DNA from: Ravibacter sp964559125
GTDB taxonomy: Bacteria > Bacteroidota > Bacteroidia > Cytophagales > Spirosomataceae
Reading direction: 5' to 3'
Assembly: GCA_964559125.1 (NCBI GenBank)
Contig: CAZLGW010000036.1
Span: 1-61,722 of the forward strand
DNA length: 61,722 bases
The stretch's first letter is position 1. Every line of letters starts with the position of its first letter. The translations under genes were made by a program, and so were the position numbers. The notes under the pieces are model-generated. The model worked only from the letters and a program-made list of their open reading frames with translations. It ran no database searches and was not told where the DNA came from. Shown piece by piece: positions 32,750 to 40,921 of the stretch.

Positions 32750-34528
32750 TTATTTGGCTACATCCACATTCACAAACTTCCCTTTGATCGTGTTTCCGTC
32801 CATGGCATGGAGCACGGAGCGGACATCACGCTCGGGGATGTCGACATAAGTGAATTTATCGTGAATATCGATAGCGCCGATGGAAGTACCGGGAATGTTG
32901 GCTTCACCGGCAATAGCGCCCACAAAATCGCGTGGCTGCAGGTGGTCCTGCCTTCCCAGGTTGAAAAACAGCCGGGTCATGCCGGGTTCAGATTGCCCTC
33001 TTCCACGTCTTCCTTCATTGCGTCCGCCGAAGCCTCCACGGTCTCCGCCACGACGATCGCGATCTCCGAACCTGTCGCCTCTTCTGTCGCCGCTGCGGCT
33101 TTCAAAGCGTCCTCCGCCTTTTCTGTCGCCACCGCGTCTTTCAAAACGTTCCTCACCGCGCCTGTCGCTTCTTCTTTCCTCCCAGGCCAGGTTACCATCG
33201 GCATATTCATTTTTCTGAACACCCATGATTTTCTGAGCCATAGCTGCGATGACCTGCTCTACGGTATAGCCGCTGTGACGTAGCGACTCAAGCACATCCT
33301 CGTAAGAAGCGATGTCGTCGTTTTCATTGATAGTTGCGGCTATATTATCTACGAAGCGCGCTTTGCGTACCCCGAGTATATCTTCAAAAGACGGGATCAC
33401 ACCCTTCTCGATTTTCGCCTTGGCATACGATTCTATGCCCCTAAGCCTGAATTTCTCATCGCGGGCTACCATTGAAAATGCCTTTCCCGACATCCCGGCA
33501 CGGCCTGTACGACCGATACGGTGCACGTAATATTCTTCGTCGAGCGGTATGTCGTAGTTGATAACCGCGTCGAGCCCGCTTACGTCGATACCCCGTGCGG
33601 CAACGTCGGTAGCCACGAGTATCGTCGTAACCCCGGCTTTGAATTTGCTCATCACGTTGTTGCGCTGCTGCTGGCGCAAGTCGCCGTGAAGCCCTTCGGC
33701 AGCATACCCGCGAAGCTGAAGCTCTTCGACGATCTCGTCTACCTTGCGCTTTGTATTACAGAACACCAGGAGGGATTTAATATCGTGCATGTCGATAAGG
33801 CGGGTCATCACCTCCACTTTTGCCTGGGGTTTTACTTCGAAATAGACCTGTTCGATATTCTGGTTGGTCAGTTCGTTTCTTACTACCTTGATCAGCACCG
33901 GGTTGTCCTGGAACTTCCGGGTGATAGCCATAATAGGCTTCGACATAGTGGCCGAGAAAAGGATAGTCTGCCTTTCATCCGGCATATCGGTAAGGATGCT
34001 TTCTATATCCTCGCGGAAACCCATGTCGAGCATTTCGTCTGCTTCGTCGAGCACCATCATTTTAACGTTGTCGAGATTGAGCGTTCCCCTTTCGAGGTGG
34101 TCCATCACACGACCGGGCGTACCCACTACGATGTGGACGCCCTTACGCAGCGAGCGGATCTGGCGCTCTATCGAATCTCCGCCGTAGATGGCCTCGATTT
34201 TGATCTGAGGGAGGTATTTCCCGATTTTCCTGATCTCTTCAGAGACCTGTACGGCCAGTTCGCGCGTCGGGCAAAGGATCAGTGCCTGGATAACGTTATC
34301 AGAGGCATCGATTCTTTCAAGCACCGGGATCCCGAAAGCAGCGGTTTTGCCGGTTCCGGTTTGTGCCTGTCCTATCACGTCGTTTCCTTCCAATACCGGC
34401 GGAATTCCCTGTGCCTGTATGGGCGAGGGTTTTTCGATCCCCATGGCGGCAAGCCCTTTCAGGATCTCTTCCGAAACACCCAGTTCCTGGAATGTCTCAA
34501 CAGTGGAATTACTTTCAATAACTGTCAT
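32750..34528 (-). CDS. deaD: DEAD-box RNA helicase (DeaD/CsdA type)
   Basis: 592 residues. The Q motif (FQELGVSEEILKGL..PSPIQAQ), motif I AQTGTGKT (55-62), PTRELA, DEAD in VLDEADEMLDMGF, SAT and HRIGRTGRAG are all present. The tail has a ~80-residue Arg/Gly/Asp-rich low-complexity linker (about 435-515) and a C-terminal DbpA-type RNA-binding domain (MTRLFFNLGRQDHLQPRDFV to the end). This layout matches DeaD/CsdA, which remodel RNA in cold and ribosome assembly. It is preceded by a ~320-nt untranslated leader (34529-34848), suggesting post-transcriptional control as known for E. coli deaD. Confidence 0.93.
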   Translation of the reverse strand: MTVIESNSTVETFQELGVSEEILKGLAAMGIEKPSPIQAQGIPPVLEGNDVIGQAQTGTGKTAAFGIPVLERIDASDNVIQALILCPTRELAVQVSEEIRKIGKYLPQIKIEAIYGGDSIERQIRSLRKGVHIVVGTPGRVMDHLERGTLNLDNVKMMVLDEADEMLDMGFREDIESILTDMPDERQTILFSATMSKPIMAITRKFQDNPVLIKVVRNELTNQNIEQVYFEVKPQAKVEVMTRLIDMHDIKSLLVFCNTKRKVDEIVEELQLRGYAAEGLHGDLRQQQRNNVMSKFKAGVTTILVATDVAARGIDVSGLDAVINYDIPLDEEYYVHRIGRTGRAGMSGKAFSMVARDEKFRLRGIESYAKAKIEKGVIPSFEDILGVRKARFVDNIAATINENDDIASYEDVLESLRHSGYTVEQVIAAMAQKIMGVQKNEYADGNLAWEERRSDRRGEERFERRGGDRKGGGRFESRSGDRRGDRFGDRDRRGGDRGGFGGRNEGRRGRGQSEPGMTRLFFNLGRQDHLQPRDFVGAIAGEANIPGTSIGAIDIHDKFTYVDIPERDVRSVLHAMDGNTIKGKFVNVDVAK

Positions 34529-34848
34529 TTTTGTTTTGCTTTTAATTCAGTACAATTGAACTTTTTTAATTTGACAGTGGTAACCGATACAGTGTGTCGG
34601 CTGAAAAATAACCATGTTGAATAAACATATCTAACCATGCCGGGACATTGAAGGAGCATCGTTCAATGAGCCTCGGAAGAGAATAGTTAAGCCGATTTCA
34701 CCATTTTGGTTTACCAAAGCCTGCCGCGATACACCCGGAGGCTCTGCAGGACCATACTGAAGGCCAAACAAGTTGGCTGTGTAGTGGACGGAAATACCCA
34801 GGTATTTCGTCTGTGAAGCAGAGAAACGAACGGATGTGTTCGCTAAAA
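34529..34848 (-). ncRNA. Long structured 5' leader of the helicase gene
   Basis: Between the predicted start site and the helicase ATG lie about 320 nt with no gene of normal size. The leader contains a perfect 8-bp palindrome GAAATACC-TG-GGTATTTC (34791-34808), a TTTGG..ACCAAA hairpin near 34707-34717, and a possible 14-codon peptide (MVLQSLRVYRGRLW) starting ATG on the minus strand near 34755. It ends in an A/T-rich ribosome-binding region. Cold-shock or autoregulatory function is inference; no known RNA family was identified. Confidence 0.55.
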
Positions 34849-34854
34849 TTTCCG

Positions 34855-34885
34855 CAAAGTTAGATATTGTGTTTTTCTAATACAA
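34855..34885 (-). promoter_or_regulatory. Bacteroidota-type promoter of the helicase gene
   Basis: On the minus strand TTG (34885-34883), a 20-nt spacer and TAACTTTG (34862-34855) match the Bacteroidota sigma-A consensus TTG-N(19-21)-TAnnTTTG exactly. Transcription should begin near 34848, leaving the long leader. Confidence 0.75.
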
Positions 34886-34914
34886 GGGTTTGGCCTCTTT
34901 TTTTTGAAAGAATG

Positions 34915-35628
34915 CTATCGCCATTGAATAAGCGCGGAGTTTAGCGCTTCTTCCACTCTGATCCGGGGTTTGTGGAAGTAAATCAGCCCATGACCCGGGA
35001 GCATGATATCCACATCGATCCTGGAAAGCTTGAGAAGCGATTGAATATAAACGGGTTTATTGAAATCGATACTTCCGTCCCAGCCGAAATCCCCGCCGAG
35101 GAGGGTTCCGATCACGTCGCCGCTGAAGTTGAGAAGCCTGCCCTCCCAGGGGAGCAGGTAGGCCGTGCAGCCCATGCTGTGGCCCGGGACGTGGACTGTC
35201 CTGAATTTCAGCCCGAGAACTTCGAATTCTTCCCCGTCTTTCAGCTTCCGGTCTACTTCAAAAGGGACGAAGGTCTTATGGTAAAGGTAGCCGCAGCACC
35301 TGTCGTCGCCCGATGCCACCGCATCTGCGGTTTCTTCTATCGCGATAAACTTTACGCCCATCTCCTTAAGCTTATGTCCGCCGCCGGCGTGGTCGAAATG
35401 GGGATGGGTAAGGATACAATACCGGATAGAGGAAGGGTCCAGGTTCCAGTAACGCATATTGTTGAAGATCTGCTCCATTGTATCTCCGCAGCCGCAGTCG
35501 ATCATGATCAGCCCCTGACCGGTATCGATGACGTAGCTGTTGGCGTCGTTCCAGAGTGCGCGCGGTTCGTCGAACGTAATGCCGTTCAGATCGCCGCCCA
35601 CCTGATATATATTTCGTAATACCTGCAT
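34915..35628 (-). CDS. MBL-fold metallo-hydrolase
   Basis: 237 residues with the metallo-beta-lactamase metal site LTHPHFDHAGG (HxHxDH), a further His in VHVPGHSMGCTAYL, Asp in NFSGDVIG and the last His in IMLPGHGLIYFHKP, so both zinc sites look complete. The short cytosolic form (no signal) resembles glyoxalase II-like and other thiolester or lactone hydrolases; substrate not predictable. The N-terminus (MQVLRNIYQVGGDLNG) is clean. Between convergent context upstream (terminator at 35747-35778) and the helicase promoter downstream. Confidence 0.88.
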   Translation of the reverse strand: MQVLRNIYQVGGDLNGITFDEPRALWNDANSYVIDTGQGLIMIDCGCGDTMEQIFNNMRYWNLDPSSIRYCILTHPHFDHAGGGHKLKEMGVKFIAIEETADAVASGDDRCCGYLYHKTFVPFEVDRKLKDGEEFEVLGLKFRTVHVPGHSMGCTAYLLPWEGRLLNFSGDVIGTLLGGDFGWDGSIDFNKPVYIQSLLKLSRIDVDIMLPGHGLIYFHKPRIRVEEALNSALIQWR

Positions 35629-35746
35629 CTTTGTGATTTGTTAGTGCTACCGGTCAGATCTTTCCGGCCCGTCTCTTTATGATTAACTACTGTAAAATAA
35701 TCTCACAGTACTAATACTAACATGGCGATTTAAGGTCAAAAACGAA

Positions 35747-35778
35747 AACAGCCCGGTATTTTTGAGTACCGGGCTGTT
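35747..35778 (-). terminator. Intrinsic terminator after the ThuA fusion gene
   Basis: A perfect 12-bp stem (AACAGCCCGGTA / TACCGGGCTGTT) with an 8-nt loop lies 16 nt past the stop at 35794. On the minus strand it is followed by TTCGTTTTTG. Confidence 0.8.
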
Positions 35779-35793
35779 GTTTATGCGGCTGTT

Positions 35794-38700
35794 TCAGAGC
35801 TCGAATGATATGTCGCCTATGGAGAAAAGCTGCTTCCCTTTGGCGTCTGGGTTGACAAAAACGAAGTACAAGGGCCGTTTTTTAGGTGTCGCTGCGGGTT
35901 TTAAGCTGATTTGAACAGGATGAGCCGTATCTTCCGTCACCGTTCCTTCTCCTATCTTCGGTCCGTTCGGGGTGTCGAGCCTGATTTCCAGCTTTCCACC
36001 GGCTGTTTTGCCTTTCGACGACATAGCGCCGACTGCGATCTTCTTCACATTTGAAATATCTATGTCATCGAAGCGGATGAAAGCACGGTTCGATGCTCCC
36101 GTCACAAGCTCCTGCCCTGCGTTGGGAGCATTTTCGGGTATTTTGTACCTGACAATATTGACACCTTCGTCATAGGTATTGGCAGGAAGCACGGAAGGAC
36201 GCAGGGAGACTGCCTGTCCACCTGTAAGAGGCCCCATAGAATGGGTACCTTTATCCGTATAGCTGGCAGAGAAAATATAAGACCCGGGTTTGTCCTTCGG
36301 TTCCGGAAGATAGTTTCCTTTCAGCGGACTGCTCGCCTTCTGCTCCTTGGCAAGTGAAAGAATATATTTGACCATATCCTCTGCTTCCGGCATTTTGTGT
36401 TGAGGGTGGGGCGCCATTGCCTGCTCCCCCCAAACGCCGCCTCCGCCTTCGATAATCTTTTTGGCAAGTGTTTTCTGTGCATTGTTATCCTTCTCGTACT
36501 TTTTGGCAATATCGGTATAAGTAGGACCGATCGACTTTTGGCTGATCGTATGGCAGGCCTGGCAGTCGCTGAGCTCGATCAGCCTTTTACCGGTTGCAAA
36601 TCCCGTATTCGCCTGGTGTCCCTGCGCGAGCAGCGTTTTGTCGAAGCCCTCCAGGTAGTTGATGTGCATATAAATGTCTTCGGGTGCTATCGTTTTTGCA
36701 GCCAGAGAGCCGTCCTCCTTATCAGACACCTTCACTTCGTAGCTTACGGGTTTATCTTTCCAGTAAAAGCTCTGGTTCCCTTTAATGGCTATTTCTACTT
36801 TCGGAGGCTCATTCCCGGCTTTGATCACGACGTTCGAACTCCTGGCGTTTCCGTGGGAGTCGGTAACGGTAAGAACGGCGGTATATTCGCCCGCCCTCTT
36901 ATATACGAAAGTCGGGTTGGCATTGGTGCTGGCGCCCTGTCCTCTTCCGAAATTCCATGAATAGCTGATCGCGTCGCCGTCGTAATCCAGCGAGCCTTCG
37001 GAAGAAAACCTGATGGTTAACGGAACCGCTCCGGTTGTCCTGTCGGCCGAGGCAACGGCTTTGGGAGCCCGGTTGCCCGGGTTGAATGTGATATGTGTAA
37101 GCCTGGCATCGTCGTTCTGGGCAAACCATTTGTTGCCATACTCAAGAATATACAAAGAGCCGTCTTTTGCAAACTGCATATCGATGGGATGGCTGAACTT
37201 CTCGTTGGGCATAAAACGCTCGATATGTGAGAGGTCGCCGTTCTTATTCATGCTTACGATATTGATATAATCGCGTATCCAGTCGTATGCAAAGAATTTG
37301 CCGTCGTAATACCTCGGGAACTTGTCTTTCCCATTGTCAAAGTCGTCAAAGTAGTAAACCGGGCCGGCCATGGCATTCCTTCCCCCTTTCCCGACGATGG
37401 GCCCGAATTCGGGAGAATCGGCATAGGGATAGTAGATGAAGGCAGACTGGGCGGGGGGCAGCTCACGGAGCCCTGTATTGTGCGGGGAATCGTTGATCGG
37501 CCTGGCTGCGTCATATTTTTCCCCGGAAACCTGTGTGTCGAAATCATATCGGTTATATGCCCGGTTGTCGGCCACGAACAGGGGCCAGCCGAAATACCCT
37601 GCCTTACGGGCCTGGTTTACTTCATCGTGCCCTCTCGGACCTCTGTCGGGCTTGTCGTTGGCCGCGTCCGGACCTACTTCTCCCCAGTAAAGGAACCCGG
37701 TACGTTTGTCGACCGAAATACGGTAGGGGTTCCGGTTGCCCATCACGTAGATTTCAGGCCTGGCCTTAGGCGTACCCGGCGGGAAGAGGTTTCCTTCAGG
37801 GATAGTATAGGTACCGTCGTCCTTTGGCTTGATCCTGAGTATCTTGCCGCGCAGGTCATTGGTATTGGAAGAGGTGTACATTGCATTCCAGCCTTCGCGG
37901 CCGGGCCTGCCGTCAGACGGGCTGAAGCCGTTGGATGCGAAAGGATTGACATCGTCTCCCGTAGAAAGGTACAGGTTGCCCTGAGCATCCCATTCGAGGG
38001 AGCCGCCTGTATGACAGCAATCGGTACGTTTCACCGGCACGGTCAGCAACACTTTTTCGGTGTCGAGCAGAAGTGTATCGCGGGTGGTGTCGTATACAAA
38101 CCTGGAGAGATGCTGGGCTGTGTCTGCAGCAGTAGACAAGGGAGAGTAGAAAAGATAGATCCACTTGTTGTTTTTGAAATCCGGGTCGATGTTCATCCCC
38201 ATTAACCCGTATTCGAATTTTATATAAACCGGCACTTCCGCTACTACCTTGATTTTCCCGGTTTTGGGATCATACAATTTGACGGCGCCCTTACGCTCGG
38301 TAAAAAGTACTTTATGATCGTCGAGCACCACCAGCTCGGTAGGCTCGTCGAGGCCTTCAGCCAGTATGTTCCTGTCAAAGCGGTTTTCTTCGGGCCTGGC
38401 TTTTGTGTAATCTATCCTCTCGGCCCAGACATACTGTATCCCGCCCAGCAGGTGTTTCAGGAAAACGGGGTTTTCATAGGTAGCATCTTCGTGTCCGAAG
38501 TTGGTATAAAAGGCCTTACCGCCGTCAAACTCATGGTACCACGACATCGGGTGATCGCCTCCCATTTTCCCGCCGCTATAGGTTTTTTCGTCAATTTTGA
38601 CCAATACGTTGACGTCTTTATTGAACGATTTGAAATCGTAGAACTCATCTTTTATTTTCCAGCGGTCGGGAAAGCCGAACATGGAGGGGTGGTCTTTATT

Positions 38701-39147
38701 GACGGCGTAAGATTCGGCTTCCTGGATTTTCGGATGACTCATGAAATAGGCGCCCGAGAGCCTGTTATACCACGGCCATTCATATTCGGTATCGGTAGCG
38801 GCGTGTACACCCACATAGCCGCCGCCTCCCTGTATATACCTTTCAAATGCGCTCTGCTGCTCCGTATCGAGCACGTCGCCCGTTGTATTGAGGAAGACAA
38901 CGGCTCCGTAACGGCGAAGGTTATCCTCCGTAAAAACTGTGGAGTTTTCCGTGGTATCTACCGAAATACCATTTTCTGCTCCAAGCTTTATAAGCGCTTT
39001 CTGCCCGGCCGGGATCGAAGCATGCCTGAAGGCTTCGGTTTTTGAAAACACCAGCATCCTTTTATCGGCCTGGCTGTAAATCGAGAAGGGGAACAAGGCA
39101 AGGAGCAGGAGTGTCGCTGCCGGGCGGCCGTATAATTTCATACGCAA
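35794..39147 (-). CDS. ThuA / PQQ-type glucose dehydrogenase / PKD / cytochrome c / CBM6 fusion
   Basis: 1117 residues. A signal peptide (1-25) precedes a ThuA trehalose-utilisation domain (about 28-240: VFSKTEAFRHASIPAG, GVHAATDTEYEWPWY). Then come a six-bladed sorbosone/glucose dehydrogenase propeller (about 255-690: NILAEGLDEPTELVVL, DCCHTGGSLEWDAQGNLYLS, RGHDEVNQARKAGYFGWP), a PKD domain (VPLTIRFSSEGSLDYDGDAI), a cytochrome c with SDCQACHTISQKS (near residue 862), and a C-terminal CBM6-like domain. All electron-transfer and carbohydrate-binding parts sit in one exported polypeptide, implying extracytoplasmic sugar oxidation feeding electrons to a haem. Substrate unknown. Confidence 0.9.
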   Translation of the reverse strand: MRMKLYGRPAATLLLLALFPFSIYSQADKRMLVFSKTEAFRHASIPAGQKALIKLGAENGISVDTTENSTVFTEDNLRRYGAVVFLNTTGDVLDTEQQSAFERYIQGGGGYVGVHAATDTEYEWPWYNRLSGAYFMSHPKIQEAESYAVNKDHPSMFGFPDRWKIKDEFYDFKSFNKDVNVLVKIDEKTYSGGKMGGDHPMSWYHEFDGGKAFYTNFGHEDATYENPVFLKHLLGGIQYVWAERIDYTKARPEENRFDRNILAEGLDEPTELVVLDDHKVLFTERKGAVKLYDPKTGKIKVVAEVPVYIKFEYGLMGMNIDPDFKNNKWIYLFYSPLSTAADTAQHLSRFVYDTTRDTLLLDTEKVLLTVPVKRTDCCHTGGSLEWDAQGNLYLSTGDDVNPFASNGFSPSDGRPGREGWNAMYTSSNTNDLRGKILRIKPKDDGTYTIPEGNLFPPGTPKARPEIYVMGNRNPYRISVDKRTGFLYWGEVGPDAANDKPDRGPRGHDEVNQARKAGYFGWPLFVADNRAYNRYDFDTQVSGEKYDAARPINDSPHNTGLRELPPAQSAFIYYPYADSPEFGPIVGKGGRNAMAGPVYYFDDFDNGKDKFPRYYDGKFFAYDWIRDYINIVSMNKNGDLSHIERFMPNEKFSHPIDMQFAKDGSLYILEYGNKWFAQNDDARLTHITFNPGNRAPKAVASADRTTGAVPLTIRFSSEGSLDYDGDAISYSWNFGRGQGASTNANPTFVYKRAGEYTAVLTVTDSHGNARSSNVVIKAGNEPPKVEIAIKGNQSFYWKDKPVSYEVKVSDKEDGSLAAKTIAPEDIYMHINYLEGFDKTLLAQGHQANTGFATGKRLIELSDCQACHTISQKSIGPTYTDIAKKYEKDNNAQKTLAKKIIEGGGGVWGEQAMAPHPQHKMPEAEDMVKYILSLAKEQKASSPLKGNYLPEPKDKPGSYIFSASYTDKGTHSMGPLTGGQAVSLRPSVLPANTYDEGVNIVRYKIPENAPNAGQELVTGASNRAFIRFDDIDISNVKKIAVGAMSSKGKTAGGKLEIRLDTPNGPKIGEGTVTEDTAHPVQISLKPAATPKKRPLYFVFVNPDAKGKQLFSIGDISFEL

Positions 39148-39208
39148 AAATTAAACTTATTAATTATTAATTTAAGGATTTACCCAGGAATGAATTGAAA
39201 TTTCTTTA

Positions 39209-39228
39209 CAAATGTAAAAAGTACATTT
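39209..39228. promoter_or_regulatory. -7 box and dyad upstream of the ThuA fusion gene
   Basis: On the minus strand TACATTTG (39216-39209) matches the -7 box, 61 nt before the start codon at 39147. It overlaps a dyad AAATGTA-N5-TACATTT (39210-39228), a possible operator. No clear -33 TTG at the right distance. The dyad lies in the 247-nt gap to the Xre gene, which otherwise shows only A/T-rich sequence. Confidence 0.4.
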
Positions 39229-39368
39229 ATAAGAAAAAAGTGTTTGCGGATCCTTGTGGAGAATATTGACTGCTGATCAGAAATACCGCTGCGATTTTGA
39301 TAGCACCCGGTTTTATAGCGTTTAAAAGATGATGTGGAAAAAATGCATTTTCGTAATTGAAAAAATAC

Positions 39369-39376
39369 TACATTTG
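39369..39376 (+). promoter_or_regulatory. -7 box of the Xre-RES operon
   Basis: TACATTTG matches the Bacteroidota -7 consensus and ends only 18 nt before the Xre start codon (39395), so the transcript would have a very short leader. No clean -33 TTG is visible, as expected for an autoregulated toxin-antitoxin promoter that may need relief from repression. Confidence 0.5.
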
Positions 39377-39394
39377 TGAAAATAGAATTGTAAA

Positions 39395-39868
39395 ATGGCG
39401 AAGAAAAGAAAAGATAAAACTGCAGATGCCGTTTCCATAGTTTCAGAACCTGTGGAAACTTATAGTGCGAGGCCGGTTTTCCGTCATTTCATTATAAAAG
39501 ATGACTATTCCCTCATAAAGAAGGCCAGAGAAGGCGTGAGAACAGACGTATTTTATTCTCTGGCAAATGCTATAAAAATGCCGGAAAAAAAACTTGCTGA
39601 AGTTATCAATCTTTCTCCGCGGACATTAAGTAATTACAGGGAGCAGGAAAAATACCTGGATCCGGCTTATGGCGAGCATCTTCTGAAGCTAGTCAATCTC
39701 TACAACCAGGGAGAGGAGATATTTGGCTCGATGGAGGAATTTACCCTTTGGATGAACCGTCCGTTCTGGAATTCAGGGGAGAAACCGATAGATTTCATCA
39801 CTACTCCCGGAGGGGTAGATCTTTTAGGAGAGGAGATAGAAAAGTTAGCACAAGGATACCCCTTATAA
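39395..39868 (+). CDS. Xre/MbcA/ParS-type antitoxin
   Basis: 157 residues. A helix-turn-helix-like middle (SLANAIKMPEKKLAEVINLS, PRTLSNYREQEKYLDPA) is followed by the C-terminal toxin-binding DUF2384 domain (GSMEEFTLWMNRPFWNSGEK, DLLGEEIEKLAQG). It is the antitoxin of a type II Xre-RES module: it should bind both its own promoter and the RES toxin. The stop overlaps the toxin start (TAATG), giving coupled translation. Confidence 0.9.
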   Translation: MAKKRKDKTADAVSIVSEPVETYSARPVFRHFIIKDDYSLIKKAREGVRTDVFYSLANAIKMPEKKLAEVINLSPRTLSNYREQEKYLDPAYGEHLLKLVNLYNQGEEIFGSMEEFTLWMNRPFWNSGEKPIDFITTPGGVDLLGEEIEKLAQGYPL

Positions 39869-40353
39869 TGCTGGTTTACAGGATTGTACATAAGAAGTAT
39901 TCGCACACATTATACGCGGGTGGACTGGCAGGAAGATGGAACAGTGAGCGGCGGAAAGTGCTTTATACCGCCGAAAGTGTTTCGCTTGCTTATCTCGAAA
40001 CGATGCACTACCGGAAAGGCCTTGGGTTTAATACAGATTTCAGGATTATGGTTATCCGGATTCCTTCAAACGCGGCTTTCCTGGAAGTAGACACGTCTGA
40101 ACTACCCGGGAACTGGCGGGATTTCAGAAATTACCAGGAGTGCCGGAAAATAGGGGATGAGTGGTTTGACCACGCGGAACATCTATGTCTGAAAGTCCCC
40201 TCGGCCGTGGTACCGGAAAATCACAATATCGTAATCAATACTCTTCACAAGGGTTATCAGGAAGTGGAATTGATTGACACTCTGGGCTTTATTCCTGACG
40301 AAAGACTGGAAGATATTATCAGGAGTTATAAACAGTTCCCCCATCACATATAA
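39868..40353 (+). CDS. RES-domain toxin
   Basis: 161 residues starting at the ATG overlapping the antitoxin stop; a longer frame from 39748 lies inside the antitoxin gene and is rejected. RES landmarks are GGLAGRWNSERRKVLYTAES (invariant Arg/Trp/Asn), SLAYLETMHY with the conserved Glu, and a C-terminal VPSAVVPENHNIVINTLH. RES toxins degrade NAD+ and stall growth until the antitoxin returns. Length and partner are standard. Confidence 0.9.
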   Translation: MLVYRIVHKKYSHTLYAGGLAGRWNSERRKVLYTAESVSLAYLETMHYRKGLGFNTDFRIMVIRIPSNAAFLEVDTSELPGNWRDFRNYQECRKIGDEWFDHAEHLCLKVPSAVVPENHNIVINTLHKGYQEVELIDTLGFIPDERLEDIIRSYKQFPHHI

Positions 40354-40373
40354 AAAACTATCAGACGTAAAGG

Positions 40374-40422
40374 AAAGGCTCATCGATGTTCTTTTGCCCG
40401 GGAAAGATACTGATGAGCCTTT
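40374..40422. terminator. Bidirectional hairpin between RES toxin and haem locus
   Basis: AAAGGCTCATC (40374-40384) and GATGAGCCTTT (40412-40422) are perfect 11-bp complements separated by 27 nt, between two convergent genes; the A/T ends suit termination in both directions. Confidence 0.65.
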
Positions 40423-40431
40423 GAAAACCGG

Positions 40432-40887
40432 CTATTCGCTGACTTTCCGGTAGGTGTTCCAGCCGTGACTTTCAGTATCCGAGTCAGACGGGAGGGGGAA
40501 AACGATGGCATTTTCCAGTGATACAAATTCCTTTTTATACATGGTCACGGCATCTTTAGTAACGTCTTTTAAAAAGATAGCAAAAAACCTGCCGGCTTTC
40601 GGGCTTCCGTCGGTTCCTTTCAGGATAATCCTGTTTAGCTCCCTATTGTAATCCAGGACGTTCATGCCGTATTCCACACTGTATGCAGAACCCTGCATGG
40701 TATAGACGACAGAATTCTGCCGGAAGTCGTGCACCGAAGTCTGGGCGCCTTTCCCGGGGATTTCGAAAACCCACTTGTATTTCCCCTGTACGGGCAGGGT
40801 ATGGGTAGTTTCAGCGCTGAATGACAACAATGTACCTGCAAAGGCAGCCATTGCAATAAGCTTGATCCCTGTAATTTCGAGTATCAT
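40432..40887 (-). CDS. Small exported protein of the haem-uptake operon
   Basis: The start chosen at 40887 (MILEITGIKLIAMAAFAGTL) gives a signal peptide; an upstream in-frame ATG at 40938 overlaps the receptor gene. The ~127-residue mature protein is beta-rich, with PVQGKYKWVFEIPGKGAQTS, YSVEYGMNVLDY and GWNTYRKVSE at the end. I do not recognise the family. As the last gene behind the TonB receptor it is likely co-expressed in haem or metal uptake; a lipocalin-like fold is a guess. Confidence 0.6.
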   Translation of the reverse strand: MILEITGIKLIAMAAFAGTLLSFSAETTHTLPVQGKYKWVFEIPGKGAQTSVHDFRQNSVVYTMQGSAYSVEYGMNVLDYNRELNRIILKGTDGSPKAGRFFAIFLKDVTKDAVTMYKKEFVSLENAIVFPLPSDSDTESHGWNTYRKVSE

Positions 40888-40921
40888 AATGGATTTTATG
40901 TTTAGTGAAAATTTTCTGAAA

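Noticed and set aside
33521..34624. 367-codon open frame antisense to the helicase
   Set aside because: Cys/His-rich random-looking product running into the leader; no start context.
39748..40353. Longer RES toxin starting inside the antitoxin gene
   Set aside because: The extra 40 residues overlap the antitoxin and lack family similarity; ATG at 39868 with TAATG overlap fits the standard module.
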